A stretch of DNA of 64,000 nt. Origin: Acinetobacter sp. ANC 4178. Lineage in GTDB: Bacteria > Pseudomonadota > Gammaproteobacteria > Pseudomonadales > Moraxellaceae. A program made the translations under genes and the position numbers. The first letter of the stretch is position 1. Each line of letters opens with the position of its first letter. The stretch lies in assembly GCF_004331175.1 (NCBI RefSeq), contig NZ_SJOD01000003.1, forward strand, positions 248,001-312,000, written 5' to 3'. Shown one piece after another: positions 56,401 through 64,000 of the stretch. Under the pieces are notes generated by a model, which was not told the origin of the DNA, made no database searches, and saw only the letters and a list, made by a program, of their open reading frames with translations.

Positions 56401-56559
56401 AGGTTATCTATAAGCAGATAAATAGAGCTTTGCTATGCTATACCCTTGTCTAATAAGGCTTAAACCATAAGCATAAAAATAGGGAAATTTGAGCTAATTT
56501 TTTTTGACAGAAATCAGAAAAATTTTTAGTAAAATGTCAATATTGATCTACCCTCAATT

Positions 56560-56607
56560 TTCCCGTATCTTGTGTTCAATTCAATTTTAAACCACTAAGT
56601 CTTGTGT
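56560..56607 (+). promoter_or_regulatory. Candidate NrdR box pair
   Basis: Two 16-bp windows ending TCTTGTGT (56560-56575 and 56592-56607) are exactly 32 bp apart, the three-turn spacing typical of NrdR boxes. The second (CCACTAAGTCTTGTGT) keeps the ACTA...TTGT core; the left half of the first is poor. Confidence 0.35.
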
Positions 56608-56693
56608 TTATTCCTCAAACACTGTGGCACACTTTTTGCCCAGTTCAAATGGTCCATAAACATAACAATAGATGACAATGGAGCTATGCTGAC

Positions 56694-59525
56694 ATGAGCG
56701 TAATCACATCCACCCCTGGGCAACTTCAGGTGATTAAACGAACTGGTGATGTTGCTGCTTTTGATGCCGAAAAAATTTCTGTCGCAATTGGTAAAGCCTT
56801 TTTAGCGGTAGAAGGACAACAAAGTGCCGACTCTAGCCGTATTCATGACCGCATTTCACAACTTACTGAAATGGTAATGAATACCTTTAACCGTCGTTTA
56901 CCTTCTGGCGGTACAATTCATATTGAAGAAATCCAAGACCAAGTGGAATTGGCACTCATGCGTACTGGCGAACAGAAAGTTGCGCGTGCCTATGTGATTT
57001 ATCGTGAACAACGTACATCTGCTCGTCAGCAAACAGGTGCACACCATCACCCAACCTTGCAAATCACTGCACAAGACGGTCAACTTAAGCCATTAGACTT
57101 AAGCGCGCTCCAAGCCAAAGTCAACAAAGCAGCGGAAGGTTTAGAAGGTATTGATGCGCAAGCCATTATCGATGAAACCATTAAAAACCTTTATAACGGT
57201 GTAAAAGAGTCAGACATCTCAACTACGATGATGATGGCAACCCGTACCCGTATTGAACAAGAACCAAACTATACCTACGTAACCGCTCGTCTACTTCGTG
57301 ATGAATTGGTTGCAACTGGTTTAAGCTTCCTTGGTTTGTCTGAAGACACCGTTGAAGGCGACGCTTTAGAAACTTTCCTTAAAAAAGGGATTGAGCTAGA
57401 GCTACTTTCACCAGAACTTCTTAACTTTGACCTTGCAAAATTGGCAGCAGCGATTCAACCAGAACGCTCAAACCAATTCACTTACTTAGGTCTACAAACT
57501 TTATTTGATCGTTACTTCATCCATTCAGATGGCGTACGTTTCGAATTACCACAATTATTCTTCATGCGTGTTTCGATGGGTCTTGCACTTAACGAAGAAA
57601 ACCGTGAAGAACGTGCAATCGAGTTCTATAACTTATTGTCGAGCTTCGATTACATGGCGTCTACTCCGACGTTATTTAACTCAGGTACGCTGCGTCCACA
57701 GTTATCAAGCTGCTACTTAACCACAATTGATGATGACTTGTATGACATTTATGGCGCGATGCGTGATAACGCAATGTTGTCTAAATGGGCTGGCGGTTTA
57801 GGGAATGACTGGACTCCTGTTCGTGCCTTGAACTCGTATATCAAAGGTACAAACGGTAAATCACAAGGTGTTGTTCCATTCCTTAAAGTAGCGAACGATA
57901 CCGCTGTTGCAGTTAACCAAGGTGGTAAGCGTAAAGGTGCCGTGTGTGCATACCTTGAAACTTGGCACTTGGACATCGAAGAATTCCTAGAACTACGTAA
58001 AAATACGGGTGATGACCGTCGCCGTACACATGACATGAACACAGCAAACTGGGTTCCTGACTTGTTTATGCAACGTGTATTTGAAGATGCTGAATGGACA
58101 CTGTTCACGCCGTCTGAAACACCAGATCTACACGATTTAATGGGTGCAGAATTCGCAGAGCGTTATGCACACTATGAAGCGATTGCGAAAGAAACAAATA
58201 TGTTGCACAAGAAAATCCGTGCAAAAGATTTGTGGCGTAAAATGCTGTCAATGTTGTTTGAAACAGGTCACCCGTGGATCACTTTCAAAGACGTATGTAA
58301 CTTACGTTCACCACAACAACATGTGGGTGTAGTTCACTCTTCTAACTTGTGTACAGAAATTACTTTGAACACAAGCAAAGATGAAATTGCGGTATGTAAC
58401 TTAGGTTCGATCAACCTTGTACAACACGTTCAAGGTGGTGTGTTAGATCGTGAAAAGCTTGCTCGTACCGTGAAAACTGCGGTTCGTATGCTCGATAACG
58501 TAATCGACATTAACTACTACGCTGTTCCACAAGCTCGCAATTCGAACTTAAAGCACCGCCCTGTCGGTATGGGTATCATGGGCTTCCAAGATGCTTTATA
58601 TGAAATGGGCATGGCGTATGGTTCTGATGCTGCAGTCGATTTTGCTGATGAATCGATGGAAGTGATTAGCTACTACGCAATTTCAACATCAAGTGATTTG
58701 GCTGTTGAACGTGGTACTTACGAGACATTTAAAGGTTCACTTTGGGATCAAGGTATCCTACCGATTGACTCGCTTGACCTTGTCGCTAAAACACGTCCTG
58801 AGCGTATGTTTGAAGTTGACCGTACTCAACGTTTGGACTGGGACACTTTACGTGCCAAAGTTCAAAAAGACGGTATGCGCAACTCAAATGTTATGGCAAT
58901 TGCACCTACTGCAACCATCTCTAACATTTGTGGCGTATCACAATCAATTGAACCGACATTCCAAAACTTATATGTGAAATCTAACCTTTCTGGTGAATTC
59001 ACAGTAATCAACCCGTACCTTGTACGTGCGTTGAAAGACCGTGGTCTGTGGGACTCTGTGATGGTGAATGATCTGAAACACTTCGAAGGTTCAGTTCAAA
59101 AGATTTCACGTATCCCAGAAGAGTTAAAAGCAATTTTTGCAACAGCGTTTGAAGTTGAGCCACGCTGGATTGTAGATGCTGCATCACGTCGTCAAAAATG
59201 GATTGACCAAGCGCAATCGCTGAATCTTTACATTGCTGGTGCAAATGGTAAAAAACTTGACATCACCTATAAGATGGCATGGTTACGTGGTTTAAAAACG
59301 ACTTATTACCTCCGTGCATTAGGTGCAACTTCTGCTGAGAAATCGACCATTAACACAGGTGCATTAAATGCGGTTAAAGCAACGACAGTTGCAGCGCCTG
59401 TTGCAGCTGTCGCCGAAGAAAAGCCAGTTGCAACCCCTGTAGCTGAAGATGAAGGCTTCGGTCAAGCAGCTCCAGTGCCAATGGCATGTTCAATTGACAA
59501 TCCAGATTGCGAGGCTTGTCAGTAA
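56694..59525 (+). CDS. nrdA: Ribonucleoside-diphosphate reductase subunit alpha (class Ia)
   Basis: A 943-residue catalytic subunit. Residues about 10-105 are an ATP-cone (VIKRTGDVAAFDAEKISVAIGKAF), and a second cone-like segment lies at about 115-215. The radical domain has the redox Cys in SSCYLTT, the active-site NLCTEITLN (N-x-C-x-E) and PTATISNICG. The C-terminal swinging tail has CSIDNPDCEAC with Cys932, Cys939 and Cys942, the pair reduced by thioredoxin/glutaredoxin. A two-cone N-terminus is also known from Pseudomonas NrdA. Confidence 0.95.
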   Translation: MSVITSTPGQLQVIKRTGDVAAFDAEKISVAIGKAFLAVEGQQSADSSRIHDRISQLTEMVMNTFNRRLPSGGTIHIEEIQDQVELALMRTGEQKVARAYVIYREQRTSARQQTGAHHHPTLQITAQDGQLKPLDLSALQAKVNKAAEGLEGIDAQAIIDETIKNLYNGVKESDISTTMMMATRTRIEQEPNYTYVTARLLRDELVATGLSFLGLSEDTVEGDALETFLKKGIELELLSPELLNFDLAKLAAAIQPERSNQFTYLGLQTLFDRYFIHSDGVRFELPQLFFMRVSMGLALNEENREERAIEFYNLLSSFDYMASTPTLFNSGTLRPQLSSCYLTTIDDDLYDIYGAMRDNAMLSKWAGGLGNDWTPVRALNSYIKGTNGKSQGVVPFLKVANDTAVAVNQGGKRKGAVCAYLETWHLDIEEFLELRKNTGDDRRRTHDMNTANWVPDLFMQRVFEDAEWTLFTPSETPDLHDLMGAEFAERYAHYEAIAKETNMLHKKIRAKDLWRKMLSMLFETGHPWITFKDVCNLRSPQQHVGVVHSSNLCTEITLNTSKDEIAVCNLGSINLVQHVQGGVLDREKLARTVKTAVRMLDNVIDINYYAVPQARNSNLKHRPVGMGIMGFQDALYEMGMAYGSDAAVDFADESMEVISYYAISTSSDLAVERGTYETFKGSLWDQGILPIDSLDLVAKTRPERMFEVDRTQRLDWDTLRAKVQKDGMRNSNVMAIAPTATISNICGVSQSIEPTFQNLYVKSNLSGEFTVINPYLVRALKDRGLWDSVMVNDLKHFEGSVQKISRIPEELKAIFATAFEVEPRWIVDAASRRQKWIDQAQSLNLYIAGANGKKLDITYKMAWLRGLKTTYYLRALGATSAEKSTINTGALNAVKATTVAAPVAAVAEEKPVATPVAEDEGFGQAAPVPMACSIDNPDCEACQ

Positions 59526-59551
59526 TCTGACGAGTTTCAAATCCTCCCCGC

Positions 59552-59569
59552 CCCTCTTTTCAAAGAGGG
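59552..59569 (+). terminator. Hairpin after nrdA
   Basis: CCCTCTTT and AAAGAGGG form an 8-bp stem with a two-base gap, followed by TTTTA, 27 bp after the nrdA stop. The minimal loop makes it a modest terminator or partial attenuator. Confidence 0.4.
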
Positions 59570-59606
59570 TTTTAGGGAGATTAAAATATAAATAAAGGAA
59601 AAGACC

Positions 59607-59738
59607 ATGCTCCATATGACCCATAACTACATGTTAGGACTCACGGTTTTGGTCTTTTCTTTTGTTTTCTTTTACGTGCCAATGGTCTACGCATTTGTTG
59701 CCATTCGCAATCAAAAGCGTAAGCAAAATAAGTCGTGA
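59607..59738 (+). CDS. Small single-span membrane protein between nrdA and nrdB (43 aa)
   Basis: A 43-residue frame with AAGGA seven bases before the ATG. A polar start (MLHMTHNY) precedes one transmembrane helix (MLGLTVLVFSFVFFYVPMVYAFVAI, about residues 9-33) and a basic tail (RNQKRKQNKS), giving an N-out, C-in topology. It lies 82 bp after nrdA and 137 bp before nrdB. I know of no described partner. The ribosome-binding site and plausible topology support a real micro-protein. Confidence 0.6.
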   Translation: MLHMTHNYMLGLTVLVFSFVFFYVPMVYAFVAIRNQKRKQNKS

Positions 59739-59781
59739 GAATCTCGTTCTATGCACAGTTTTAGAGCAATGATTGGCAAAA

Positions 59782-59806
59782 CTTAATTTTGCTTTCACAA
59801 ATTAAG
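59782..59806. promoter_or_regulatory. Perfect 8-bp inverted repeat in the nrdB promoter region
   Basis: CTTAATTT and AAATTAAG are exact complements across 9 bases. The right arm ends three bases before a TATAGT (59809-59814), so the dyad overlaps the -35 region and could be an operator. Confidence 0.45.
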
Positions 59807-59815
59807 CGTATAGTA

Positions 59816-59841
59816 AGACATCTCAGCATTGCTGGATGTCT
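59816..59841 (+). promoter_or_regulatory. Hairpin in the nrdB leader
   Basis: AGACATC/GATGTCT with inner CAGC/GCTG forms an 11-bp stem with one bulged T and an ATT loop, at or just after the predicted start of nrdB transcription. It is not followed by T residues, so it is not a terminator; it may stabilise or regulate the mRNA. Confidence 0.45.
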
Positions 59842-59875
59842 ATAAAAGATATAAAGCAACGAAGAGAGAATTGAT

Positions 59876-61159
59876 ATGTCTATCCTAAGTTGGGACGATT
59901 TAGAAGATGATTCGCAAAAACCGGCTGCACCTGAGCACAAGTCTGCGCCCGTCGAACCGCAAAAAGCGCCTACTGCGCCGTTGGTATCTAATGCAGAGCA
60001 ACCACAGAAGAATGTGGCAGCTCCACAATCCGCTGGAACCCGTTCAGTGCGATCAACAGATCCAGCCGATCCGTTGGCAAGAGCATCTAACGCTCTAGAA
60101 ACTTTGGACGTTGCGCCTGGTCTTGAAGAACTTGAGATGGGTGCTCAACGTGTACAAGTTGATGATAAAGCCATGATTAACTGTCGTGCTGACTTGAACC
60201 AACTTGTACCCTTCAAATACGAATGGGCTTGGCAGAAATATCTAGACGGTTGTGCAAACCACTGGATGCCTCAAGAAGTCAACATGAACCATGACATCGC
60301 GCTTTGGAAGTCTGAAAATGGCTTAACTGAAGATGAGCGTACGATTGTGATGCGTTCTTTAGGTTTCTTCTCGACTGCGGATTCATTGGTTGCAAATAAC
60401 TTGGTCTTGGCAATTTACCGTCACATTACCAACCCTGAATGCCGTCAGTACATTTTACGTCAAGCATTTGAAGAAGCGATTCATACTCATGCTTACCAAT
60501 ACTGTATCGAATCTTTAGGCATGGATGAAGGCGAAGTCTTTAACATGTACCGTGAGGTTCCATCTGTAGCGCGTAAAGCAGCGTGGGGCTTAAAGTATAC
60601 TCAATCTTTAACTGACCCTAATTTCCACACAGGTACACCTGAAAACGACCAAATTTTGCTGCGCAACTTGATTGCATTCTACTGTGTCCTTGAAGGGATC
60701 TTCTTCTACTGTGGTTTCAGCCAAATCTTGTCGATGGGCCGCCGTAACAAGATGAATGGTGTTGCTGAGCAATTCCAATACATCTTACGTGATGAGTCGA
60801 TGCACTTGAACTTTGGTATCGACATGATTAACCAAATCAAGATCGAAAACCCAAGCTTATGGACTGCTGAATTCCAAGAAGAAATCATTCAGATGATTCT
60901 TGAAGGTACCATGCTTGAAATCGAATATGCACGTGACACGATGCCGCGCGGTGTATTGGGTATGAATGCTGCGATGATGGAAGAATATTTGAAGTTTATC
61001 TGTAACCGTCGTTTAAGCCAGTTGGGCTTACCTGAACAATTTGCTGGTGTGAATAACCCATTCCAGTGGATGTCTGAAATGATGGACTTACGTAAAGAGA
61101 AGAACTTCTTTGAAACGCGTGTGACAGATTATCAGACTGGCGGTGCGTTAAGCTGGTAA
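59876..61159 (+). CDS. nrdB: Ribonucleoside-diphosphate reductase subunit beta (class Ia)
   Basis: A 427-residue radical-generating subunit. Residues 1-75 form a Pro/Ala/Gln-rich, probably disordered extension absent in E. coli NrdB. The di-iron domain has [13 protein letters not shown], the Glu/His ligands in [16 protein letters not shown] and [14 protein letters not shown], and the C-terminal binding tail [15 protein letters not shown]. The radical tyrosine is expected in the AYQYC region. It makes and holds the tyrosyl radical used by NrdA. It has its own promoter region and a terminator behind it. Confidence 0.95.
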   Translation: MSILSWDDLEDDSQKPAAPEHKSAPVEPQKAPTAPLVSNAEQPQKNVAAPQSAGTRSVRSTDPADPLARASNALETLDVAPGLEELEMGAQRVQVDDKAMINCRADLNQLVPFKYEWAWQKYLDGCANHWMPQEVNMNHDIALWKSENGLTEDERTIVMRSLGFFSTADSLVANNLVLAIYRHITNPECRQYILRQAFEEAIHTHAYQYCIESLGMDEGEVFNMYREVPSVARKAAWGLKYTQSLTDPNFHTGTPENDQILLRNLIAFYCVLEGIFFYCGFSQILSMGRRNKMNGVAEQFQYILRDESMHLNFGIDMINQIKIENPSLWTAEFQEEIIQMILEGTMLEIEYARDTMPRGVLGMNAAMMEEYLKFICNRRLSQLGLPEQFAGVNNPFQWMSEMMDLRKEKNFFETRVTDYQTGGALSW

Positions 61160-61173
61160 GTAAATTACGCTCA

Positions 61174-61200
61174 AAAATCCCGCCTTAATGGCGGGATTTT
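61174..61200 (+). terminator. Terminator after nrdB
   Basis: AAAATCCCGCC and GGCGGGATTTT form an 11-bp perfect stem with a TTAAT loop and a T-run. Confidence 0.85.
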
Positions 61201-61249
61201 TTACATTAGACAGTTCTAACCTTAATGGATAAAACTCAATAAAGAAAAA

Positions 61250-61271
61250 CCTCCCTGATAAATCAGAGAGG
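61250..61271 (-). terminator. Terminator of the RTX-like gene
   Basis: CCTCCCTGA and TCAGAGAGG pair with one mismatch; on the minus strand it is followed by TTTTTCTTT, 44 bp after the stop codon. Confidence 0.65.
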
Positions 61272-61314
61272 CTCATTGTGTTATTTAAATTAATATAGAT
61301 AGCTGAGCGATCAA

Positions 61315-64000
61315 TTAAAGGACGATCACCCCCATGCCATTCACAATGTCATTATCCACAAATACAGTGTTTGCACCGAGTGTATATTGAGTCATTGTCA
61401 CACCATTAATGGTTGATTCTATACCCTTAATTGCACCGATCATTTGTACCTGATCATGTGAATCACCAAAAATTTGCAGTGTATTTGTTCCTGTCACTTC
61501 CAGAACATCCGCGGCAGTCAAGGTTAATTTTGAGCCATCAGCTCCATTCCCCAAATCAATCCGTTCAATATTATGAATAGTAGCTTCACCTACTCCGTTA
61601 TAATTCGAGAAATCTAAATCTATTCCACCCAATAAGGTTAAGGTATCTGTACCTGAACCACCATCAATAGCAGCAAAGCCTGTACCTGAAATAATGATCA
61701 CGTCATTGCCATTACCACCATTTAAGATATCGGCACCATTTCCATCAATCAACAGGTCATTGCCATCACCACCATTTAAGGTGTCATTCCCTGCACCTCC
61801 ACGGAGCAAGTCATTTCCAGAACCACCATTTAGTGTATCATCACCATCGTAGCCATAAAGACGCTCATGAATTGTGCCAGATGCGCTATTGTTTAAAATA
61901 TCATTTGCTGAAGTTCCTTGAATAATATCAGGATTTCCTCCAGCCCCTAATAAGTTCTGTAGTACTTGAGCATTCAGCAATGATGAGAAACTGTCTGAAT
62001 CTGTTGCACCGTAACTATCTGTTGCTGTCACAGTAAAACTACCCAAGGCACTCACACTCAAGCCCGCAATCAAGCTCAGTAAATTTACATCGGAATTGAG
62101 TTGAATTGTGGCTAATAATTCATTCACTGCAAGATTATCAATGTTTCCACCGTCCAGTGCCGTAATGGTTATTGTCGATGTTGCACCTAGCAGACCCAAC
62201 ACACCTGAGGTATTGTTGATATGAATTTCGAGCCCCAAATCTGCGGCTAACTGTGCAGAGGCAGAGAAACTTAAGCTTCCTAAATTTACCGTGAGTAGAC
62301 CGTTAAATTTAACTTCTACTGAACGCAAGTTTTGGTTTTGATCGACTGCAATAAATGCTTGCTGATTCAAGTCAATGATGCCAAGCGCATTGACGCCAAT
62401 TAAGCCCAGTAAAGTTGCATCGGCAGCTTGCGTAATCGGTGCTACATTCGGCTGGCCTGAGGATGCAGGTGAGCTTGAATCAAAGGTAATATTGGTTGAA
62501 GCAGTATCACCATCATTATCTACAATCACCACATCAAATGATGAAGAACCATTTAAATCCGTGTTTGTGGTTGCTTGATCCACCAAGAGATTTCCATTTT
62601 TGAGTAAATTCGAAATAATCTCTTGCTGAGTGGTATAGCTACCTACCAAATCGACATTTGTAAATGTAATGTGCTGATTAGAAGTTGTTGTTGGTGTAGC
62701 AGCCGATAGTGTACCTGCTGTACTGATATAAAGAATTGTATTGGTACCATCAAACACAAAGTATAAATAATTTGCCAAGTTTCCAATACTTGTGCCCTTC
62801 GCCAATTCACCGACCAATAAGCTACGCAAATCCAGAATATCTCCACCACCTGCAACAGGTTGTTTAGAAAAATCAGTAATAGTATCTACTGCTGGTGCTA
62901 CAACAGTGCCCTGATCCCCTTTCTCCCAAAGGAAGGTATCATTGCCCGAACCACCAGTAAGTGTGTCATTTCCAGTACCACCACTCAATATGTCGTTACC
63001 AGCACCACCACTTAAAGTATCGTTACCTGCGCCACCGCGTAGCAAATCATTACCTTGGTTACCTGTTAAGGTATCGTTTCCAGCATAGCCATATAAACGA
63101 TCATCACCACTGGTACCATTGAGCGTATTTATACCGCTTGTACCCTCGACAATCCCTGCGGGGTCATTATTTGGATCTAATAAACTTACACCGAGTAAAT
63201 CTGTATAAGAGGTGGTAGATGTCACAGGTTGACTGTCTGTTGCGGAAATAGAAATAGTCGGCGCGATACCTAATGATAATAAATCTAGACCATATTGATG
63301 AACGTAAACAGTTGCTAAAAACTCATTCAATTTAAAGTTATCAATTGGTCCACCATCTAAGGATGTGATTGTCAGTCTTGAATAAGATTGGGTTGTAACT
63401 AATAGTAAATTTATAATGTCATTATTTTCTACAACATTTAAACCGAACTCCGCAGCCATAGCTGTCGACCAATCTAATTTATAGTAATTTAAGACCCCAA
63501 TACTTATGGCAGCACCCGCATTTACTACAACCGATTTAATATCGTTATTTGGATCAACTGCTGTTAAAAGTTGATTGGTGCCAATTCCTATCAGACCCAA
63601 AGCATCAGCATTCACAAGACCCAATAAGCTTGCCGATTTATTAATGCCGACAACTGGTGCTTGGGCTGCTTCCGTTACCGCTAATGATGAATAGCTATAA
63701 TGCCCCGTCAACATGTCCACAACAAGAACTTCACCTGTACCTTTGTTGATTGTTAACTCATCATTTGTGGCATTAAAGCTGTAAGTAATTGAACCTGCAA
63801 CTCCTGAAGCTGAAACTGAATCTGTTACAGATGAATAGCTTAAGGTATAACCATCGACCGTAATACTTTGTACATGACCGTGATCTGCGCCATAACTAAC
63901 GACTAACTCTCCCTCCACCGCAGCAGGCTGTACATCAACGCCATATGTGATACTCGGAGCAGCAATTGGTGAGTCATCTTCTACATTAATCATTAATGTA
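61315..64000 (-). CDS. Large RTX/VCBS-type adhesin, type I secretion substrate (5' end beyond window)
   Basis: The frame is open from the right edge to 61315 (894 codons seen), so only the C-terminal part is present. It is low in Cys and rich in Asp, Asn, Gly, Ser and Thr. A VCBS/Ig-like segment (INVEDDSPIA) is followed by two related modules, each a beta-sandwich-like unit (SLDGGPIDNFKLNEFLATV / ALDGGNIDNLAVNELLATI) and an array of GGxGxDxL calcium-binding nonapeptides (about 62930-63140 and 61660-61910). Between them lies a T1SS C-terminal block (DTITDFSK...DILDLRSLL). The end, YTLGANTVFVDNDIVNGMGVIVL, is hydrophobic and resembles a type I secretion signal. Function: surface adhesion or biofilm matrix, as in Bap/LapA-type proteins, by inference. 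Confidence 0.8.
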   Translation of the reverse strand, partial: TLMINVEDDSPIAAPSITYGVDVQPAAVEGELVVSYGADHGHVQSITVDGYTLSYSSVTDSVSASGVAGSITYSFNATNDELTINKGTGEVLVVDMLTGHYSYSSLAVTEAAQAPVVGINKSASLLGLVNADALGLIGIGTNQLLTAVDPNNDIKSVVVNAGAAISIGVLNYYKLDWSTAMAAEFGLNVVENNDIINLLLVTTQSYSRLTITSLDGGPIDNFKLNEFLATVYVHQYGLDLLSLGIAPTISISATDSQPVTSTTSYTDLLGVSLLDPNNDPAGIVEGTSGINTLNGTSGDDRLYGYAGNDTLTGNQGNDLLRGGAGNDTLSGGAGNDILSGGTGNDTLTGGSGNDTFLWEKGDQGTVVAPAVDTITDFSKQPVAGGGDILDLRSLLVGELAKGTSIGNLANYLYFVFDGTNTILYISTAGTLSAATPTTTSNQHITFTNVDLVGSYTTQQEIISNLLKNGNLLVDQATTNTDLNGSSSFDVVIVDNDGDTASTNITFDSSSPASSGQPNVAPITQAADATLLGLIGVNALGIIDLNQQAFIAVDQNQNLRSVEVKFNGLLTVNLGSLSFSASAQLAADLGLEIHINNTSGVLGLLGATSTITITALDGGNIDNLAVNELLATIQLNSDVNLLSLIAGLSVSALGSFTVTATDSYGATDSDSFSSLLNAQVLQNLLGAGGNPDIIQGTSANDILNNSASGTIHERLYGYDGDDTLNGGSGNDLLRGGAGNDTLNGGDGNDLLIDGNGADILNGGNGNDVIIISGTGFAAIDGGSGTDTLTLLGGIDLDFSNYNGVGEATIHNIERIDLGNGADGSKLTLTAADVLEVTGTNTLQIFGDSHDQVQMIGAIKGIESTINGVTMTQYTLGANTVFVDNDIVNGMGVIVL

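Larger units (their letters stand above)
56107..56693. other. Divergent regulatory region bfmR / nrdA
   Basis: A 587-bp gap without a gene. It holds a perfect DnaA box (56392-56400), a likely nrdA promoter (TTGACA at 56504-56509; TAGTAA at 56527-56532 or TAAAAT at 56530-56535), a perfect palindrome TCAATATTGA (56537-56546), and a pair of TCTTGTGTT repeats 32 bp apart (56568-56576 and 56600-56608). Confidence 0.5.

Noticed and set aside
56392..56412. Chromosomal replication origin
   Set aside because: Only one perfect DnaA box and one weak site are present, with no dnaA/dnaN/gyrB gene context and no AT-rich unwinding element cluster.
62930..63140. CRISPR-like repeat array
   Set aside because: The short repeats translate in frame as GGxGxDxL calcium-binding nonapeptides of the adhesin and vary at synonymous sites; there are no unique spacers.

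Overview
The window is a stretch of gammaproteobacterial chromosome, most likely from an Acinetobacter species. The evidence is the near-family-specific sequence of the BfmR/BfmS two-component system, a fused nuoCD gene in a complete nuoA-N operon, AT-rich intergenic DNA, short spacings and factor-independent terminators. No rRNA, tRNA, intact insertion sequence, prophage or CRISPR array was seen. The window cuts one gene at each end: an old-yellow-enzyme-type oxidoreductase on the left and a large calcium-binding-repeat protein on the right.

Left part (1-8.6 kb) is accessory metabolism. A minus-strand operon carries two paralogous alpha/beta hydrolases (one exported, one cytosolic), a small SCP2-like protein and the flavin oxidoreductase. 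It is divergent from an SDR dehydrogenase and a zinc-free quinone-reductase-like enzyme. After a decayed 0.5 kb spacer comes a chromate-resistance pair, chrB-chrA, with a strong palindrome over the chrB leader.

Middle part (8.6-37.6 kb) holds the potassium-uptake system kdpABCDE (minus strand), an exported metallo-beta-lactamase-fold hydrolase, a LysE exporter, an oleate hydratase, a TetR/MFS/HlyD efflux operon, a PLP enzyme of the D-cysteine desulfhydrase/ACC deaminase family and a BaiN/YhiN-like flavoprotein. It continues with an MscS-superfamily TM_helix channel, several single-membrane-span or helical small proteins missed by ordinary ORF cutoffs, and an ethanolamine permease-eutB-eutC operon with a sigma-54-type promoter. 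Then come an fpr/finR-like divergent pair, a cold-shock-domain/excalibur fusion, a stand-alone cold-shock protein and upp.

Right part (37.7-64 kb) is core physiology. It contains the respiratory complex I operon nuoA-B-CD-E-F-G-H-I-J-K-L-M-N (minus strand), a hypothetical protein, the bfmRS envelope/biofilm regulators and the class Ia ribonucleotide reductase genes nrdA and nrdB. A 43-residue membrane peptide gene lies between nrdA and nrdB, and a perfect DnaA box lies upstream of nrdA. The window ends inside a type-I-secreted RTX-like adhesin built from a duplicated module.

The most interesting unexplained items are the micro-protein genes at 26669-26803, 26948-27103, 29159-29308 and 59607-59738, the regulatory palindromes before chrB and nrdB, the sigma-54 promoter before the ethanolamine genes, and the cold-shock/membrane/excalibur fusion protein. 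I did not find a clearly novel multi-gene defence or mobile system.
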